Shown here: piece after piece, positions 52,268 to 55,803 of the stretch
Layout of the letters: each line of letters opens with the position of its first letter
How positions within the stretch are numbered: position 1 is the first letter of the stretch
DNA from: an uncultured Lachnospiraceae bacterium
GTDB lineage: Bacteria > Bacillota > Clostridia > Lachnospirales > Lachnospiraceae
DNA: 55,803 bases
Direction of reading: 5' to 3'
Assembly (NCBI GenBank): GCA_902765725.1
Contig: CACXAT010000013.1
Coordinates: 1 to 55,803 of the forward strand
The notes under the pieces: generated by a model
What the model was told of the DNA's origin: nothing
What the model saw: the letters and a program-made list of their open reading frames with translations, nothing else
The model's database searches: none
Translations under genes and position numbers: made by a program

Positions 52268-53491
52268 ATGAAAAACAGAATAGCAAAGGGAATGATGTTT
52301 GCGGTCATCGCCGCGCTGAGCATCCGGGGAGCGTCTTATCAGGCATATGCCGGTGAAGATGTGGATGTGGAAGGAACTCTTGGCTTTGCAAGACTGGAAG
52401 ATGAAAGTGCTTATGTAAATGTGCGCGCCAGTGCAAGTACAGAGTCCGGAGAGATTGTTGGTTTTCTGGAGAACGGCGACAGCGCTGTGATCGAGAGCGT
52501 GGAAGAGGATGGCTGGTACAGGATCCGGTCGGGAGAGCTGGAGGGATACGTTGCCTCCAGGCTGATCGCGACAGGAGAAGAGGCTCAGGCGATCGCTGCT
52601 GAGTCTGCCTACACATATGCGAAGGTGAATGCGGAATCACTGAACGTTCGCGCTGAAGAGAGTGGCGATGCACAGGTGATCGGCACTCTTGAGCAGGGAG
52701 ATCAGGCTGAGGTCACAGAAGATTATGACGGCGGCGCATTTGTCAGAGTCTGCGTAGATGCGGATACCTATGGATATGTGTCAGCGGATTATGTGGAGCT
52801 GGCAACGGAATATCCGACCGGAAAGACACTGGAGCAGATCGCGGCAGAAGAGGAAGCCCTTGAAAGCGTCGCTGATGCGGAGTGGACGGAAGATGCGTCC
52901 GAAACTTCCTGGGAAGAGTCTTCAGCTGACAGCGGATCAGATCCTGTCTATACAGAGACAACCTACACGGACACAGGCAGCCAGACCGGTGAAACTGCAT
53001 ATACGGATCCTTACTCTTCTTCGGAAGATTATACAGACTCTTCGGCGCAGCAAAGCTCTGACACGGCTCAGACAGTTCAGACAGAAGCACAGACGGAGGC
53101 ACAGGTCCAGACCGCAGCGCCGTCAGCTTCCGCCTCAGGTTCTGCGATCGCATCCTATGCCTGCCAGTATGTAGGCATTCCTTATGTGTGGGGCGGTTCC
53201 AGCCTGTCGAGCGGTGTGGACTGCTCGGGATTTACGATGTGTGTCTTCTCTCATTTCGGAATCTCGCTTCCTCATTTCGCAGCGTCCCAGTATGGCTGCG
53301 GAACACCGGTCAGCCTCTCGAATCTTGCGCCTGGAGACCTGGTATTTTATAACGGCTCCAGCGGATCGATCGAACATGTCGCGATCTACGTCGGCGGCGG
53401 AAGCATCGTTCACGCGCGAGGAACGGGTTACGGCGTGTGCTACAGCTCGCTGAACTACGACACGCCCGATGCAGCGTGCAGGGTGGTGTAA
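52268..53491 (+). CDS. Secreted NlpC/P60 peptidoglycan hydrolase with two SH3b domains
   Basis: 407 residues. The signal peptide ends QAYAGE. SH3b domain 1 is AYVNVRASASTESGEIVGFL and domain 2 is ESLNVRAEESGDAQVIGTLE. A low-complexity Ser/Thr/Glu linker follows. The C40 catalytic domain is YACQYVGIPYVWGGSSL, VDCSGFT (Cys), EHVAIYVGGGSIVHA (His). The enzyme cleaves peptide bonds in the wall and binds it with the SH3b domains. AAGGAGGTACAGTAACAA precedes the ATG. Confidence 0.93.
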   Translation: MKNRIAKGMMFAVIAALSIRGASYQAYAGEDVDVEGTLGFARLEDESAYVNVRASASTESGEIVGFLENGDSAVIESVEEDGWYRIRSGELEGYVASRLIATGEEAQAIAAESAYTYAKVNAESLNVRAEESGDAQVIGTLEQGDQAEVTEDYDGGAFVRVCVDADTYGYVSADYVELATEYPTGKTLEQIAAEEEALESVADAEWTEDASETSWEESSADSGSDPVYTETTYTDTGSQTGETAYTDPYSSSEDYTDSSAQQSSDTAQTVQTEAQTEAQVQTAAPSASASGSAIASYACQYVGIPYVWGGSSLSSGVDCSGFTMCVFSHFGISLPHFAASQYGCGTPVSLSNLAPGDLVFYNGSSGSIEHVAIYVGGGSIVHARGTGYGVCYSSLNYDTPDAACRVV

Positions 53492-53534
53492 ACCGGAAAA
53501 TAAAAGAGAACAGACCCGGCAGACGGGATACAGG

Positions 53535-53572
53535 ACAGGATACTCCTACAGGAGTATCCTGTTTTGTTTTTG
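53535..53572 (+). terminator. Terminator of the NlpC/P60 gene
   Basis: ACAGGATACTCC and GGAGTATCCTGT pair perfectly, then TTTTGTTTTT. Confidence 0.92.
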
Positions 53573-53689
53573 CGCGAATATGTGAATATTGTTGCAAATA
53601 AGAGCATTGTTAATGAAATGATTAGAAAAAATGACCACAGCAAGGGCGGGCTGAAATTAATCATGCCAATATTGTGCTAGCAATACGCC

Positions 53690-53718
53690 TTTACAAGCAC
53701 TCTGTTATTAGCTATATT
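53690..53718 (+). promoter_or_regulatory. Promoter of the GH4 operon
   Basis: TTTACA (53690-53695), 17 bp and TATATT (53713-53718). A partly palindromic TATTGTGCTAGCAATA lies just upstream (about 53670-53685) and might be an activator or repressor site. Confidence 0.7.
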
Positions 53719-53785
53719 ACACAAAAGAGGCTTTGTTTTTGTACTTTATACATGCAGGCTGAAAGACAAAGGAGGGAATGCTGAA

Positions 53786-55111
53786 TTGAAGAAATTCACG
53801 TTTATTGGAGCCGGATCGCTGGAGTTTACAAGAGATCTGGTGAGGGATCTGATGACATTTCCCGCATTCGATGAGTGCGAACTGATGCTGATGGATATCA
53901 ATGAGAAGCGTCTGCAGTATTCGAAGATGGGCGTGGAGCGGATCGTCAGGGCCGGAGGACATCATGCGGTCGTTAAGACCACCACCGACAGGCGCGAAGC
54001 CCTCAGAGATGCGGACGGCGTACTGATCACGATCCTGCAGGGCGGTGTTGACGTGTGGCGCCATGATATCGAGATTCCCATGAAATACGGGGTGGATTAC
54101 TGTGTCGGCGACACGAGAGGCCCCGCGGGGATCTTCCGCTTCCTCCGCACGGCGCCCGTGATGCTGGACATCATCCGGGACATTGAAGAGCTGTGTCCGC
54201 ATGCGGTCGTACTCAATTACACCAACCCGATGGCGATGCTGGTCAGCTTCCTTCAGCGCCAGACGGATATTCAGATCACAGGCCTGTGCCACAGTGTGCA
54301 GGGAACCGCCCAGATGCTGGCGGGCTGGCTGGGCCTGAAGGACGACGAACTGGACTATACCTGCGTCGGCATCAACCATCAGGCATTCTACCTGAAGCTT
54401 GAGCATGACGGGAAAGATATGTATCCGGCACTGAGAGAGGCTGTGAAACGGCCGGAGGTTGCGGCGGAGGAACCGGTGCGCATCGAGGTGTTCCGCCATC
54501 TGAAGTATTTCATCACGGAGTCCTCAGGGCACAATTCCGAGTATTTGGCCTGGTTCAGAAAGAGACCTGACCTGATCGAGAGATACTGTACCCACGGTAC
54601 CGGCTGGAATCCCGGAGAGCATGCCTACATCCTCAATGAGTACCTGAACAGAGAGGATACGTGGGAGAAGGAATATACCGACTGGCTGGAGAACGGAGAG
54701 GTAGAGCTGGAGAGAGGTGAGGAATATGCCTCCAACATCTTCAATGCGATCTTTGGAGATCATACGCCGTATCCGTTCAACGCGAATCTTCGCAACCGGG
54801 GATATGTGACCAACATTGACAGGGACGCGTGTGTGGAGGTGCCTGTGATCGCGGACAGGACCGGTATCCATACGATCGACATCCATACGCTTCCGCAGCA
54901 CCTGTCCGTCCTGGTCAACAACTCCGCGAAGATCGAAGAGCTGGCTGTGCAGGGGGCGATCGAGGGCAATCCGGATCTGATCTTCTCCGCGTGCCTGTTC
55001 GACCCGCTGACATCGGCAGTGTGCAGCATGGAGGAGATCCACAGCATGGTCCAGGAGATGCTGGACAAAAATGCGGAGTATCTTACTTATTTCAAGAGCC
55101 TTAAGATCTGA
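53786..55111 (+). CDS. Glycoside hydrolase family 4, alpha-galactosidase/alpha-glucosidase type
   Basis: 441 residues. GH4 enzymes use NAD and a divalent metal. FIGAGSLEFTRDLVRDLM is the NAD-binding start, then LNYTNPMAMLVSFLQ, GLCHSVQGTAQMLAG (metal Cys and His) and VGINHQAFYLKLE. The pattern is close to MelA-type alpha-galactosidases. The start is a TTG at 53786, 9 nt after GGAGGG. It is followed by a sugar-binding protein gene, so together they likely import and split an alpha-linked oligosaccharide. Confidence 0.88.
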   Translation: MKKFTFIGAGSLEFTRDLVRDLMTFPAFDECELMLMDINEKRLQYSKMGVERIVRAGGHHAVVKTTTDRREALRDADGVLITILQGGVDVWRHDIEIPMKYGVDYCVGDTRGPAGIFRFLRTAPVMLDIIRDIEELCPHAVVLNYTNPMAMLVSFLQRQTDIQITGLCHSVQGTAQMLAGWLGLKDDELDYTCVGINHQAFYLKLEHDGKDMYPALREAVKRPEVAAEEPVRIEVFRHLKYFITESSGHNSEYLAWFRKRPDLIERYCTHGTGWNPGEHAYILNEYLNREDTWEKEYTDWLENGEVELERGEEYASNIFNAIFGDHTPYPFNANLRNRGYVTNIDRDACVEVPVIADRTGIHTIDIHTLPQHLSVLVNNSAKIEELAVQGAIEGNPDLIFSACLFDPLTSAVCSMEEIHSMVQEMLDKNAEYLTYFKSLKI

Positions 55112-55167
55112 TGATCCAAAAATAAGAAGCAGCTGACAAATCACACAAGTCAAAGGAGGGTTTCACA

Positions 55168-55803
55168 ATGAGGAAAAAAGTATCCCGTATACTTGCGCTG
55201 GTTCTGGTCCTGACTCTGATAAGCTCCATTCCCGCGTTTGCGGACACCACGAAGCTGGTGATCTGGGGACATCAGGAAGAGGTATGGAACGATAATTACA
55301 AGAAGATCGCTGATGATTTCATGGCAGAGAATCCGGATATTGAGATCAGTTTCGAATTTTTCCCCTATGATGATTTTGAGGCGAAAGTCCAGACCTCTCT
55401 GATCTCAAAGAACAGTGACTGCGACATCTACGAGATGTGGGGCGGATGGGGCATCGACTACGCGCCGACGGGAAGCCTCGATCCGATCGCTGACGAGGTG
55501 GCGGATGAGATCCGCGCGGAAGCATATCCGTCGACCTACGGAGCAATGGAGTATGACGGCAAGATCTACGCACTCCCGCTGGAGTTCAATATCGAGTGCG
55601 GCGGTCTGGTGGTCAATCTTCATCTTCTTGGAGACGATCCCATTCCGACAACCTGGGACGAACTGGTGGAGACCGCGAAGAAGGGAACGGTCCGCAATGG
55701 AAACCAGTTTGACGTAAGAGGATTCGATTTCGTCGGATGGGACGGCGTCGCCTACACCTTTGCGGCAATGGTCATGTCGCAGGGCGTGAGCTACTTCAAC
55801 GAA
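55168..55803 (+). CDS. Sugar ABC binding protein (SBP family 1), 3' end beyond window
   Basis: 212 residues are visible before the window ends. A signal peptide (MRKKVSRILALVLVLTLISS, cleavage near PAFAD) is followed by KLVIWGHQEEVWNDNYKKIA, DCDIYEMWGGWGIDYAPTGS, and GKIYALPLEFNIECGGLVVN. These are typical of the extracellular binding proteins of oligosaccharide importers. AAGGAGGGTTTCACA precedes the ATG. Located 56 nt after the GH4 gene, it is probably in the same operon. Confidence 0.9.
   Translation, partial: MRKKVSRILALVLVLTLISSIPAFADTTKLVIWGHQEEVWNDNYKKIADDFMAENPDIEISFEFFPYDDFEAKVQTSLISKNSDCDIYEMWGGWGIDYAPTGSLDPIADEVADEIRAEAYPSTYGAMEYDGKIYALPLEFNIECGGLVVNLHLLGDDPIPTTWDELVETAKKGTVRNGNQFDVRGFDFVGWDGVAYTFAAMVMSQGVSYFNE

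Overview
The window looks like chromosomal DNA of a gut-type clostridial firmicute, most plausibly a Lachnospiraceae member. The reasons are strong AGGAGG-type ribosome sites, several TTG/GTG starts, sugar-binding proteins with Lachnospiraceae-style signal peptides, CarD, DUF4867, DUF4956/VTC proteins and a monoderm set of lipoproteins and penicillin-binding protein. No rRNA, tRNA or CRISPR array was recognised. The taxonomic call is inference from gene content only. || Layout. 1-3.6 kb is a worn accessory patch: a sirtuin relic, a TetR regulator divergent from two membrane-anchored alpha/beta hydrolases across a perfect 17-bp inverted repeat, and an MFS transporter relic. 3.7-5.2 kb holds a secreted Fn3-like protein and rbsD. 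5.4-15.9 kb is sugar cluster 1: promoter with an overlapping operator, RbsB-like binding protein, DUF2291 lipoprotein, RbsA- and RbsC-like transporter subunits, a fucose-isomerase-like enzyme, a split transketolase, an FGGY kinase and a LacI regulator. Isomerase + kinase + split transketolase is the arrangement of the transketolase route for D-apiose, so a branched or rare pentose is a good candidate substrate. 15.9-19.5 kb contains an IS3 relic, then VTC, DUF4956 and a disrupted carbohydrate-binding-domain protein. 19.4-33.1 kb is sugar cluster 2: duplicated LacI-type operators, a four-gene ABC importer, DUF4867, two PfkB kinases, a TIM-barrel isomerase, a 6-phospho-3-hexuloisomerase without its usual synthase partner, an FGGY kinase, a mutarotase-like protein, a LacI regulator and an FSA-type transaldolase. 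This is the most interesting system here. It looks like a route in which an unusual sugar becomes a hex-3-ulose 6-phosphate, then fructose 6-phosphate, and is possibly cleaved by the aldolase. || 33.2-38.7 kb has CarD, trmO and an LRR / VWA / MoxR-ATPase three-gene unit whose VWA protein carries HQxxH where a metallopeptidase would have HExxH. 38.7-43.6 kb has murI, yigZ, a class A PBP with a C-terminal repeat and a single-span membrane protein. 43.8-46.2 kb is a tandem pair of exported trigger-factor-like proteins, one having lost the FKBP domain. 46.2-53.5 kb is ordinary metabolism: a uracil permease with a leader hairpin, pgi, glycerate kinase, a fructokinase-like enzyme and an NlpC/P60 hydrolase. 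53.7 kb to the end is the start of an alpha-galactoside-type cluster: a GH4 glycosidase and a truncated binding protein. Intergenic terminators are clear and mark most operon ends.
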